From Actinomadura soli (GTDB lineage: Bacteria > Actinomycetota > Actinomycetes > Streptosporangiales > Streptosporangiaceae): a stretch of DNA of 49,428 bases. Position numbers and translations under genes: made by a program. The notes under the pieces are model-generated. The model saw only the letters and a program-made list of their open reading frames with translations, searched no databases and had not been told where the DNA came from. Location: contig NZ_VCKW01000029.1 of the NCBI RefSeq assembly GCF_005889715.1, forward strand, positions 1 through 49,428, written 5' to 3'. Below are positions 32,089 through 40,539 of the stretch, piece by piece; within the stretch, counting starts at the first letter, position 1, and each line of letters starts with the position of its first letter.

Positions 32089-33774
32089 TCAGGTGCCCTT
32101 GGGGGCGGGCAGGGCGGCCTCGGCCTCCTGGGGAGGCTCTTTCGGCGGGAAGCGCATGTCGAACGCGGGACGGATCGAGCGGATCCGCGGCATCGACGTG
32201 AAGTTGTGCCGCGGCGGCGGGCAGGACGTCGCCCATTCCAGCGAGCCGCCGGTGCCCCACGGGTCGTCCACGCCGACCTTCTCGCCCCGCCGCCAGGTGC
32301 GCAGCACGTTCCACAGGAACGCGAACGTCGACGCCCCGAGGACGAACGACCCGGCCGACGAGATGAGGTTCAGCGTGGCGAACCGGTCGGGGTAGTCGGC
32401 GTAGCGGCGCGGCATGCCCTCCGCGCCGAGCCAGTGCTGGACGAGGAACGTCGTGTGGAACCCCACGAACAGCGACCAGAAATGGATCTTGCCCCAGGTC
32501 TCGTCCAGCATCCGGCCGGTCATCTTCGGCCACCAGAAGTAGAACCCGCCGAACATGGCGAACACGACCGTGCCGAACAGGACGTAGTGCAGGTGCCCGA
32601 TGACGAAGAACGAGTCGGTGAGGTGGAAGTCCAGCGCCGGGGACGCCAGGATCACGCCGGTCAGCCCGCCGAACAGGAACGTCGTCAGGAACCCCAGCGC
32701 GAACAGCATCGGCGCCTCGAAGGTCAGGTGCCCCTTCCACAGCGTCCCGACCCAGTTGAAGAACTTGATGCCGGTCGGGACGGCGATCATGAACGAGGTG
32801 ATCGAGAAGAACGGCAGCAGGACCTGGCCGGTCGCGAACATGTGGTGCGCCCACACCGTCATGGACAGCCCGGTGATCGCGATGGTGGCGCCGACCATGC
32901 CGAGGTAGCCGAACAGCGGCTTGCGCGCGAACACCGGGATGATCTCGGTGATGATGCCGAAGAACGGCAGCGCCACGATGTAGACCTCGGGATGGCCGAA
33001 GAACCAGAACAGGTGCTGCCACAGCAGCCCGCCGCCGTGCGCGCCGTCGTAGATGTGCGCGCCGAGCCTGCGGTCGGCCTCCAGCGCGAACAGCGCCGCG
33101 GCCAGCACCGGGAACGCGATGATCACCATCAGGCCGGTCAGCAGCGTGTTCCAGCAGAAGATCGGCATCCGGAACATCACCATGCCGGGGGCGCGCATCC
33201 CGATGATCGTGGTGATCAGGTTGACCGCGGTCAGCGTCGTGCCCACCCCGGAGATGATCAGCCCCATGATCCACAGGTCGCCGCCCCGGCCGGGCGAGAA
33301 CGTCTCGGACGTCAGCGGCGCGTAGGCGAACCAGCCGAAGGCCGCCGCGCCGCCCGGCATCAGGAACCCGGCGAGGACGATCAGCGAGCCGAACAGGAAC
33401 AGGTAGTAGGTGAGCGCGTTCAGCCGCGGGAACGCGACGTCCGGCGCGCCGATCTGCAGCGGGACGACCACGTTCGCGAACCCGAGGAACAGCGGCGTCG
33501 CGAACAGCAGCATCATGATCGTGCCGTGGATGGTGAACAGCTCGTTGTACTGCTGGTTGGCCATCACCTGCCGGCCGGGCTCCATCAGCTCGGCCCGCAT
33601 CAGCATCGCCATCAGCCCGGCGATCAGGAACATCGCGAACGAGGTCGTCAGGTACAGGTAGCCGACCATCTTGTGGTCGGTCGTCGCCAGGACGTGGCTG
33701 ATCCTCGTGCCCTTGCGGTGCCGCGCGAGCGCGTCGGCGACGCTGGTGTCGTCGCTGCCCCGCACGGCCGTCAT
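32089..33774 (-). CDS. ctaD: Cytochrome c oxidase subunit I (aa3-type)
   Basis: 561 residues from ATG 33774. All redox ligands are visible: H83 (haem a) in FTIHGTIM, H261 and Y265 in HPEVY (CuB and cross-linked Tyr), H310-H311 (CuB) in WAHHMF, and H394/H396 in [10 protein letters not shown] (haem a3 and haem a). It is the catalytic subunit that reduces oxygen and pumps protons. Subunits II and III are not adjacent, suggesting a solitary or second ctaD. The start overlaps the stop of a 27-codon upstream ORF (ATGA), and a 17-bp hairpin lies in the leader. Confidence 0.95.
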   Translation of the reverse strand: MTAVRGSDDTSVADALARHRKGTRISHVLATTDHKMVGYLYLTTSFAMFLIAGLMAMLMRAELMEPGRQVMANQQYNELFTIHGTIMMLLFATPLFLGFANVVVPLQIGAPDVAFPRLNALTYYLFLFGSLIVLAGFLMPGGAAAFGWFAYAPLTSETFSPGRGGDLWIMGLIISGVGTTLTAVNLITTIIGMRAPGMVMFRMPIFCWNTLLTGLMVIIAFPVLAAALFALEADRRLGAHIYDGAHGGGLLWQHLFWFFGHPEVYIVALPFFGIITEIIPVFARKPLFGYLGMVGATIAITGLSMTVWAHHMFATGQVLLPFFSITSFMIAVPTGIKFFNWVGTLWKGHLTFEAPMLFALGFLTTFLFGGLTGVILASPALDFHLTDSFFVIGHLHYVLFGTVVFAMFGGFYFWWPKMTGRMLDETWGKIHFWSLFVGFHTTFLVQHWLGAEGMPRRYADYPDRFATLNLISSAGSFVLGASTFAFLWNVLRTWRRGEKVGVDDPWGTGGSLEWATSCPPPRHNFTSMPRIRSIRPAFDMRFPPKEPPQEAEAALPAPKGT

Positions 33775-33854
33775 CCGGCCCTGCCCTGCTGGGGGGCGCC
33801 TCCCAGTCCCCTGGGCCGGAGGAGGCACGGTGATCCTCGCTCCGCTCCGGTCAT
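33771..33854 (-). CDS. Possible leader peptide of ctaD
   Basis: 27 codons from ATG 33854 ([20 protein letters not shown] then PQQGRAG). GGAGGAGG sits seven bases upstream, a far better site than ctaD's own. Its TGA overlaps the ctaD ATG as ATGA, which allows translational coupling. Its ribosome site and start lie in one arm of the 33817-33867 hairpin. The peptide itself is not recognised. Confidence 0.45.
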   Translation of the reverse strand: MTGAERGSPCLLRPRGLGGAPQQGRAG

Positions 33855-33867
33855 CGTGCCTCCTCCG
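33817..33867. promoter_or_regulatory. 17-bp-arm hairpin in the ctaD leader
   Basis: Arms 33817-33833 and 33851-33867 are complementary except for one G-T pair, with a 17-nt loop. In the ctaD transcript one arm contains the ribosome site and start codon of the leader ORF, so folding would hide them. It could be a translation switch or, less likely, a terminator. Confidence 0.55.
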
Positions 33868-34001
33868 CGTCCAGGTCCACCGGCGACATGCCCCGCAGCC
33901 CCGTTTCAAACGCCGCCGCGGCCACCGGGTCGTCCGGCCGAATCCGGGCGTCGACCAGCGGAACCCGGCATCGTCGCGCCGTCATCGGGCACGACGGCAC
34001 C

Positions 34002-34454
34002 ATGGAGGAGATCTCGCTGCGGAGCCCAGCATTCGCCGACAACGGTCCGATCCCGCCGGAGTACTCGCACGAATCGGGCGACCTCTCCCCCGAGCTGCGC
34101 TGGTCGGGCGTCCCGGCCGCGTGCCTGGAGCTCGTCCTGACGTGCGTGGACCCGGACGCGCCCGGCGGCACGTTCGTCCACTGGATGCTCGGCGGCATCC
34201 CGCCCGAGCGCGGCGGGCTCGCGGCGGGCGAGGAGCGTCCGCGCATCGCCCGCGGCCGCAACGACTACGGCGACAACGGCTACGGCGGGCCGCACCCGCC
34301 GCCCGGCGACCCGCCCCACCGCTACGTCTTCACCCTGTACGCGCTGCGCGGGCCGTCCGGCCTGACCTCCGGGTTCTCGGCGGACGACCTGCGCGCGTCC
34401 CTGAAGGACGACGTCCTCGCCTCCGCGACCCTCATGGGCACCTACGCCCGCTGA
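34002..34454 (+). CDS. YbhB/YbcL-type (PEBP / Raf-kinase-inhibitor-like) protein
   Basis: 150 residues from ATG 34002; no strong ribosome site. The PEBP fold is clear: LRSPAFADNGPIPPEYSHES then GDLSPELRWSGVP, the ligand motif DPDAPGGTFVHWMLGGIP and the second motif GYGGPHPPPGDPPHRYVFTLYAL. These bacterial homologues bind small anionic ligands; the role is unknown. Divergent from ctaD. Confidence 0.92.
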   Translation: MEEISLRSPAFADNGPIPPEYSHESGDLSPELRWSGVPAACLELVLTCVDPDAPGGTFVHWMLGGIPPERGGLAAGEERPRIARGRNDYGDNGYGGPHPPPGDPPHRYVFTLYALRGPSGLTSGFSADDLRASLKDDVLASATLMGTYAR

Positions 34455-34522
34455 CGACGTTTTGCACCGGACCGCCGGGTAGGGCCGCTCACAGGCGGGG
34501 ACCCAGGCTCTTGGAGGACACG

Positions 34523-35710
34523 ATGAAGGCTGTCACCTGGCACGGCAAGCGCGACGTCCGCGTCGAGGAGGTGCCCGACCCGGAGCTCAAGGAGCCCGAC
34601 GACGCGATCATCAGGGTGACCTCGTCCGGGATCTGCGGGTCGGATCTGCACCTGTACGAGGTGCTCGGGCCGTTCCTGAGCGCGGGCGACATCCTCGGCC
34701 ACGAGCCGATGGGGATCGTCGAGGAGACCGGTCCCGAGGTCACCCATGTCAAGCCCGGCGACCGCGTGGTCATCCCGTTCAACATCTCGTGCGGCCGCTG
34801 CCACATGTGCGGCATGCGGCTGTACGCCCAGTGCGAGACGACCCAGGTCCGCGAGGAGGGCATGGGCGCCGCGCTGTTCGGCTACACCAAGCTGTACGGG
34901 CAGGTGCCCGGCGGTCAGGCCGAGTACCTCCGCGTCCCGCAGGCCCACTTCGGGCCGATCAAGGTCCCGGAGGGCCCGCCGGACGAGCGGTTCGTGTACC
35001 TGTCCGACGTGCTGCCGACCGCCTGGCAGGCCGTCGAGTGGGCCGACGTCCCGGACGGCGGGACGGTCGCGGTGCTCGGTCTCGGGCCGATCGGGCAGAT
35101 GGCGTCGCGGATCGCCCGCCATCGCGGCCACCGGGTGATCGCGATCGACTTCGTCCCGGAACGGCTGGAGATGGCGCGGCGGCACGGCGTCGAGGTGATC
35201 GACGCCGACGACGCGGACGACGTCCCGGACGCGGTCCGGCAGATCACCGGCGGCCGCGGCACCGACTCGGTGATCGAGGCGGTCGGGATGGAGGCGCACG
35301 GCTCGCCCGGCGCCAAGTTCGCGCAGACGCTCGCCGGGCTGCTGCCGGGCGGCTCCGCCGCGCCGCTGATGGCGCGGGTCGGCGTCGACCGGCTGGCGGC
35401 GCTGACGGCCGCGATCGAGATCGTCCGGCGCGGCGGGACGATCTCCGTCATCGGCGTCTACGGCGGCATGACCGACCCGCTGCCGATGATGCGGATGTTC
35501 GACAAGGGCATCGGGCTCCGCATGGGCCAGGCGCACGTCAAGCGGTGGATCGGCGACCTGCTGCCGCTGGTCTCGGGCGACTCCGACCCGCTCGGCGTGA
35601 TGGACCTCGCGACGCACCGCTGGCCGCTGGACAAGGCGCCGCTGGCCTACGAGATCTTCCAGAAGAAGCAGGACGGGGCGATCAAGGTGCTGCTGCAGCC
35701 CGCCGCCTGA
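34523..35710 (+). CDS. Zinc-dependent alcohol dehydrogenase
   Basis: 395 residues from ATG 34523 with GGAGG five bases upstream. The medium-chain dehydrogenase pattern is present: catalytic zinc C38 (GICGSDLH) with H60-E61, structural zinc cysteines C90, C93, C96 and C104, and the NAD(P) loop GLGPIG (186-191). The long variable loop (VYGGMTDPLPMMRMFDKG) and overall layout resemble the formaldehyde-dehydrogenase-like subgroup common in soil actinomycetes. Substrate not certain. Confidence 0.93.
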   Translation: MKAVTWHGKRDVRVEEVPDPELKEPDDAIIRVTSSGICGSDLHLYEVLGPFLSAGDILGHEPMGIVEETGPEVTHVKPGDRVVIPFNISCGRCHMCGMRLYAQCETTQVREEGMGAALFGYTKLYGQVPGGQAEYLRVPQAHFGPIKVPEGPPDERFVYLSDVLPTAWQAVEWADVPDGGTVAVLGLGPIGQMASRIARHRGHRVIAIDFVPERLEMARRHGVEVIDADDADDVPDAVRQITGGRGTDSVIEAVGMEAHGSPGAKFAQTLAGLLPGGSAAPLMARVGVDRLAALTAAIEIVRRGGTISVIGVYGGMTDPLPMMRMFDKGIGLRMGQAHVKRWIGDLLPLVSGDSDPLGVMDLATHRWPLDKAPLAYEIFQKKQDGAIKVLLQPAA

Positions 35711-35814
35711 CCCGCGCCACCGGCCCGAGCCGCGCCACCGGTGATGATCGCGAACCGGGCCCGCTGCCTCTAGGCTTGCCCGCGACTCCCCGGGCGAGCA
35801 TGGAGGTGGGCCCG

Positions 35815-36201
35815 ATGCACCCGTTCCGCGCGGCCATCGAGAAGGGCGACCTCGCCGCCCTCCCGGCACTGCTGGCCGAGGACGTCACGTTCCTCAGCCC
35901 GGTCGCGTACGCGCCCTACCAGGGACGGGCGGCGGTCTCGGCGATCCTGCGCGCGGTGACGCGGGTGCTCACCGACTTCCGCTACGTCCGGGAGATCGGC
36001 GGCGGCCGCGACCACGCGCTGATCTTCAAGGCGCGGGTCGGCGACCGCGAGCTCCACGGCTGCGACTTCCTGCACCACGACGACGACGGGCTGATCGACG
36101 AGTTCTGCGTCATGGTCCGGCCCCTGTCGGGCGCCCTCGCGCTGTCGGACGCGATGGCGGTCGAGTTCGAGGCCGTCAAGCGCGAGCTGGGCCTGGCCTG
36201 A
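35815..36201 (+). CDS. SnoaL/NTF2-like protein
   Basis: 128 residues from ATG 35815 (GGAGGTG upstream). An alpha+beta cone fold of the NTF2 type is suggested by [36 protein letters not shown], and the closing strands [22 protein letters not shown]. Such proteins are small enzymes or ligand binders; no catalytic assignment is possible. It follows the alcohol dehydrogenase by 104 bp and may be cotranscribed. Confidence 0.85.
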   Translation: MHPFRAAIEKGDLAALPALLAEDVTFLSPVAYAPYQGRAAVSAILRAVTRVLTDFRYVREIGGGRDHALIFKARVGDRELHGCDFLHHDDDGLIDEFCVMVRPLSGALALSDAMAVEFEAVKRELGLA

Positions 36202-36235
36202 CGGCCCTCTGGCCTCCTCCCCCCGCCGCCGGGCG

Positions 36236-37117
36236 TCAGGCGGCCACGGGCGACGTGGCGCACGGGCGAACCGCGCCCGTGGTTCGGCGGCCGGGACGAG
36301 CCGCACGCCGAACTCTTTCCGGGTCCTTGCCGGCGATCTTCTGGGGCTCGTCCCATGCGATCGAGTGGGTGGCGAGCCGCGGCTTCCAGTGGAACTTCAC
36401 GAACGCCGGACCGCCCTCGGTGTTGACGAGCCGGAACATGTGGACGCTGAATCCCCGCGTCATCGCGAAACTGCGCGGAAGCGCCCGCTCCGACAACAGC
36501 CACATCACCATGTGCATGGTCTCGTGCTGCAGTTGGACGAAGTCCCAGAGGGTGCCGTGCGCGGACGACGCCTGCGGGATCTCGTTCAGCGGCTCGGGCT
36601 TCCCGCGTACGAAGTCGGGGAACTTTGGGCCGGTCCTGGATGAAGAAAACGGGCATGTTGTTCCCGGCGAGGTCGAAGTCGCCCTGCCGCGTGGAGAACT
36701 TCGTCGCGAAGCCGCGGACGTCCCGGACGGTGCCGGCCGAACCGCGCGATCCCGCGACCGTCGAGAGCCGCACGAAAACCGGCGTCGTGAGCGACGTGTC
36801 GCACAGGAATTCAGCGGTCGTGTAGGCGGCGGGCGACTCGTGCCGCCGGAAATGGCCGTGGGCGCCCGCGCCGCGCGCGTGCACGGCCCGTTCCGGGATC
36901 CGCTCGTGGTCGAAATGGGTGATTTTCTCACGGACGTGGAAGTCGTCCATCAGGACGGGCCGCGTTCGCCCGCCGACAGCGAGTTGTCGGTGCCGTCGGC
37001 CCTCATTCCCTGATCCGTGGTGAGACTCGCGTCTTCCGGGCTCACCCGGCGGCGTTCCGGCCGCTCCCGCTTCCGGTCCTCCCGGTCGGCGGGTTGGCCA
37101 TGTTTCGGCTCCTTCAT
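36236..37117 (-). pseudogene. katE: Broken large-subunit catalase gene
   Basis: Catalase sequence begins at ATG 37117 (basic N-terminus, then [20 protein letters not shown]). It jumps frame near 36955 (one base missing), continues as [20 protein letters not shown] and [12 protein letters not shown], and shifts again near 36636 (one extra base) into [15 protein letters not shown] through [20 protein letters not shown]. After KIAGKDP the homology stops, so roughly the last half or more of a HPII/KatE-type catalase is gone. Active-site region residues are partly retained but the gene cannot make a working enzyme. Confidence 0.88.
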
Positions 37118-37331
37118 GACGGAATTGGCCCACGGGAGATGTCCGCTACCCCCCGATCAACCGGACATGCACCCTTTGACCCGAACTTGGACGGGGCGCG
37201 CCGTCGCGACACGCGCGTCCGGCCTTCCTGCCGTTCCACCTCGTCCGGCGCGTCCCGGCGCCATGGCCGGCGCCGTGATCCGCTACGGTCGGGGGCGCCG
37301 CACGGGCGAGGGGAAGGAACACTGAGTACAC

Positions 37332-37688
37332 ATGGCCGAGAAGGTCATTCGGGTGGACGACATCGACGGCTCCGAAGGAGCCGATGTCGCAAAGCGGGAC
37401 TTCGAAGTCCTGGGCCGGACGTTCACGATCGACTTGAGCGACGACAACTTCAAGCGGCTGAACGAGATGCTGGAGGTGCTCGCGCCCTTCATCGAGAACG
37501 CCGCCGAGGTGAAGCCCGCCGGGAAGGGCCGCAAGTCCCGCACCGCGAAGATCAAGGGCTACACGAACGGCGATGTCCGCGCGTGGGCATTGCGAAGTAA
37601 CATCGAAGTCTCTGAACGTGGCAAGATATCGGATGAGGTCTATGCTGCATTCATCGACGCACATCCGGACGCGAGGCCGGACGCATAG
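37332..37688 (+). CDS. lsr2: Lsr2-family nucleoid protein, divergent copy
   Basis: 118 residues from ATG 37332. The N-terminal dimer domain (MAEKVIRVDDIDGSEGADVA, FTIDLSDDNFKRLNEML) and C-terminal DNA-binding domain (YTNGDVRAWALRSNIEVSER) are those of Lsr2, the actinobacterial H-NS-like xenogeneic silencer of AT-rich DNA. The minor-groove RGR motif is here RGK (ERGKIS), which may alter DNA affinity. It lies 17 bp before a second, canonical lsr2, so the two are probably cotranscribed and may form mixed oligomers (inference). Confidence 0.93.
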   Translation: MAEKVIRVDDIDGSEGADVAKRDFEVLGRTFTIDLSDDNFKRLNEMLEVLAPFIENAAEVKPAGKGRKSRTAKIKGYTNGDVRAWALRSNIEVSERGKISDEVYAAFIDAHPDARPDA

Positions 37689-37705
37689 CAAGAGGGAGTC
37701 CCCGC

Positions 37706-38035
37706 ATGGCACAGAAGGTCGAAGTCCTTCTCGTGGATGACATCGACGGCGGCGAGGCTGACGAGACCGTCAGCTTTTCCATCGATGGCACCGCATACGA
37801 GATCGACCTGAGCAAGAAGAACGCCAGCAAGCTGCGCAACGGCCTGGAGCCGTTCGTGGCCGGCGCCCGCAAGGCGCGCAAGCCCGCCGGTCGCGGCGGC
37901 CGCGCGGCGCGGACCGCGGGCAGCCGCGAACGCTCCGCCGAGATTCGCGAGTGGGCGAAGAGCCGCGGCATCAAGGTCAATGAGCGGGGGCGTATCCCCG
38001 CCAATGTGATCGAGCAGTACGAGGCCGCGCACTAG
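37706..38035 (+). CDS. lsr2: Lsr2-family nucleoid protein, canonical copy
   Basis: 109 residues from ATG 37706. N-terminal oligomerisation domain (MAQKVEVLLVDDIDGGEADE, YEIDLSKKNASKLRNGLEPF), a basic linker (RKPAGRGGRAAR), then the DNA-binding domain SAEIREWAKSRGIKVNERGR with the intact RGR and the usual IPANVIEQYEAAH end. Binds AT-rich DNA and represses acquired genes. Followed by a strong hairpin. Confidence 0.96.
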   Translation: MAQKVEVLLVDDIDGGEADETVSFSIDGTAYEIDLSKKNASKLRNGLEPFVAGARKARKPAGRGGRAARTAGSRERSAEIREWAKSRGIKVNERGRIPANVIEQYEAAH

Positions 38036-38078
38036 CACGGCGGCCGCGTCGCCGGCGGTGTTCCGGCGCGCACGAGGG

Positions 38079-38110
38079 GCCGGGGCGGTGGGATATCCCA
38101 TCACCCCGGC
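38079..38110 (+). terminator. Hairpin downstream of the lsr2 pair
   Basis: GCCGGGG...CCCCGGC with an inner TGGGATATCCCA forms two 16-nt arms with two non-Watson-Crick positions. There is no T tract. Its place 44 bp after the lsr2 stop suggests a terminator. Confidence 0.55.
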
Positions 38111-38218
38111 CCTTGCGTGCGCGGTGGGCAAACCCGTGCCCACGCAACGGGCAAATCATCTTTTATGGTCCGCATTCGCCGGAATAGTGCGGGAGAACAC
38201 AATAGGCGACCGCGCCCC

Positions 38219-39223
38219 TTACTCGGCGGGGAGCCTCAGCTCGTGCCCGGCGCGCAGGGCGCTCGTGACCCGCTCCCGGAGCGCCCGTTCCGCGCGGTGC
38301 GCGTCCTCGGCCATGCCGCGGATCTCCGCGCCCGCCATCTCGTCCCCGACGGTGCTCGCGAGCAGGTCCCGGTAGCGGGCGTTCTGCTCGGGCAGCTCCC
38401 GCAGCACCCGCGACTCGTGGTAGGCGTCGTCGGCCTCGCCCGCCCGCCGCGCGTACGCCTCAAGCGCCTCGATGCGCCGGGTGACCGAGCGGACCGACAA
38501 CGCCAGGGCGCGGTCCTGCGGTTCGAGCATGGCCCGGACCCGCGGGGAGAGCCGCTCGGGCTGCTGGGCGCGCCGCTCCCGGCGCAGCCGCGTGTGCTCG
38601 GCGAGCGCGCCCGCGATCGCCCATTCCTGCCGCGGCAGGACGACCGCGTTGTTGACGTCGTCCAGCAGCCCGGCGCCGTGCGCCTGCGACCCGAGGACGG
38701 CGTCGATGGCCCGCTGGGCACGGACGAGGAGCCGGGCGGCGGGCCGGTCGAAGTCGCCCGGCAGCAGATACGAGCCGTGGTGCTCGCGGGCGGCGCGGGC
38801 CGCGGCCGGCTCGCGGACGTGCCGCAGCGCGCCGGCGACCCACCCGGTGAAGCTCGCCGCCGCGAGGACGGCCGCGGCATCGGTCTGGCCGAGCAGCAGC
38901 AGGAGGACCTGCAGGGCCGGGGTGAGCATCATCGCGGCGATGGGGAGCCGCCCCCAGCGCATCGCGCCGCCGACGAGCTCGTCCCCGTCGAGCGAGGCGA
39001 GGAAGAACACCCGGAGCCAGCCCCCGGGCAGGACGCCGTAGAAGAACGCGAACACCGGGATCCAGACCAGCCGGGCCGCGACGGTCGTGGCGCGGAGCCG
39101 GGGGCGCGGCGGGCGCGGCGCGCAGGCCGCGACCAGCAGCTCGGGGGCGGCGGCGAGGACGGCGCGGTCGTCGCCGGAGATCTCGGGGTCGAACACCGGA
39201 CGGGGGCGGCTTTCCTCTTTCAT
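38219..39223 (-). CDS. Membrane protein with C-terminal helical domain, unknown
   Basis: 334 residues from ATG 39223 with GGGGAG upstream. Membrane helices near 50-70 (LVWIPVFAFFYGVLPGGWL) and 95-130 (LPIAAMMLTPALQVLLLLL then VLAAASFTGWVAGAL) are followed by about 180 residues of charged, probably coiled-coil helices. No family recognised; the layout suggests a membrane anchor with a cytoplasmic helical bundle. Converges with the lsr2 genes. Confidence 0.8.
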   Translation of the reverse strand: MKEESRPRPVFDPEISGDDRAVLAAAPELLVAACAPRPPRPRLRATTVAARLVWIPVFAFFYGVLPGGWLRVFFLASLDGDELVGGAMRWGRLPIAAMMLTPALQVLLLLLGQTDAAAVLAAASFTGWVAGALRHVREPAAARAAREHHGSYLLPGDFDRPAARLLVRAQRAIDAVLGSQAHGAGLLDDVNNAVVLPRQEWAIAGALAEHTRLRRERRAQQPERLSPRVRAMLEPQDRALALSVRSVTRRIEALEAYARRAGEADDAYHESRVLRELPEQNARYRDLLASTVGDEMAGAEIRGMAEDAHRAERALRERVTSALRAGHELRLPAE

Positions 39224-39414
39224 CGGCACTCCCCACCGCGTCAGGGAAACCTGTGTGTCGAGCGAAGCGAACCGGCGGGTGCGGGGGCTCTCCCCCACGC
39301 GTGACGGGTGCCGGAGGCTGTTTCCGACCCTTTCACGCGGGGTCGGCTCTCTCCAGATTGTCACGAGATCCGGACATCGGTCCTTGACGCGGGCGTCAGA
39401 CCGTGCTTGCCCGG

Positions 39415-40374
39415 TCAGTCCTGCAGCCGGGCCCAGACGTCGCGGTCACGGTCGGCGGTCCAGATGCGGGGGCGTTCGACGCCCTCCAGCTCGTCCCAGA
39501 GGCGGGCGACGTCGAACGGAAGGCAGTGCTCGAAGATCGGCCAGCGGCCGTAGGCGGGCGCGAGCGCCTCGTGGACGGCGCCGAACGCGTCCTTGAGCGT
39601 CCCGCCGCGCACTCGGACCTTGCCCGTCTCGCGGATCATCGTGTCCAGGAAGTCGCGGGTCTGCCCGATGGCGGCGTCGGCGGCGTCCCGGCCGTGCGCG
39701 ACGGTGCCGCGCCCGCCGACGAGTGTCTCGGCGCCAAACGAGGCGACGTGGTCGAGCGTGCTCGACGCCCAGTCGCGGTGGAACGCGTCGCCGGTGTAGA
39801 GCGCGGCCTGCGTCTCGACGAGGTCGCCCGCGAACAGGATCCGGTGCCGGGGCAGCCACGCCACGAGGTCGCCCTCGGTGTGGCCGCGCCCGCAGTACGC
39901 CAGGTCGAGGTCGCCGCGGTCGCCGCCGAGGTCGATGGTGAGCGTGCGGGAGAACGTCACGTTCGGCCAGGTGAGGCCGGGGATGCCGTCCGGGTCCTTG
40001 AACAGCCGGGGCATCCGGCCGTACTCCGACTCCCAGTCCTCCTTGCCGCGCTCGGCGATCAGCGCCCGGGTCAGGTCGTGCGCGATGATCACCGGCGCGC
40101 CGAACGCGCTGGCGCCGAGGGTCCGGACGGCGTGGTAGTGCGACAGCACCAGGTAGCGGATCGGCTTGTCGGTGTGCGTACGCAGGACGGCGAGCCAGTC
40201 GCGGGCCGCGGCCGGGGTCGCGAGGGCCTCGAAGCAGACGAGGAAGTCCTCGCCCTCGACGGCCCCGACGTTCGGGTCGCCCTCGGCGGTGAGCGCGTAC
40301 ACGCCGTCGGCCAGGACCTCCAGCGTCTGCGTCTTGTCGCCCAGATCTGCGGACGACGCGAACGGTCTGGGCAT
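39415..40374 (-). CDS. MBL-fold hydrolase with altered metal motif
   Basis: 319 residues from ATG 40374 with AGGGG upstream. The metallo-beta-lactamase fold is evident: VLADGVYALTAEGDPN, FLVCFEA, LVLSHYHAVRT (H79, H81), GRGHTEGDL (H165), ILFAGDLVE (D184). In the usual HxHxDH motif the last two ligands are V83 and R84, so the second metal site is probably incomplete. It may act with one metal or have a different activity. Substrate unknown. Divergent from the CorC-type genes. Confidence 0.88.
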   Translation of the reverse strand: MPRPFASSADLGDKTQTLEVLADGVYALTAEGDPNVGAVEGEDFLVCFEALATPAAARDWLAVLRTHTDKPIRYLVLSHYHAVRTLGASAFGAPVIIAHDLTRALIAERGKEDWESEYGRMPRLFKDPDGIPGLTWPNVTFSRTLTIDLGGDRGDLDLAYCGRGHTEGDLVAWLPRHRILFAGDLVETQAALYTGDAFHRDWASSTLDHVASFGAETLVGGRGTVAHGRDAADAAIGQTRDFLDTMIRETGKVRVRGGTLKDAFGAVHEALAPAYGRWPIFEHCLPFDVARLWDELEGVERPRIWTADRDRDVWARLQD

Positions 40375-40539
40375 GTGCGCCCCCTCGAACTCGTGGCCGC
40401 GGCCTCTGCTCGTCCCCCATGCTTCCCACGGGTTCATTCCACACAGGGCGGTTGATAACCGTGCAAACGACCGGTGGGGAGAAGCCCGCCGGGCGGGTAA
40501 GGGGATCTTGCACGACCCGCGCGACGGAGGGAGAACCGG

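Noticed and set aside
32206..34140. A 644-codon plus-strand frame rich in His/Arg/Glu/Gln
   Set aside because: Antisense to ctaD, low-complexity and without domain features.
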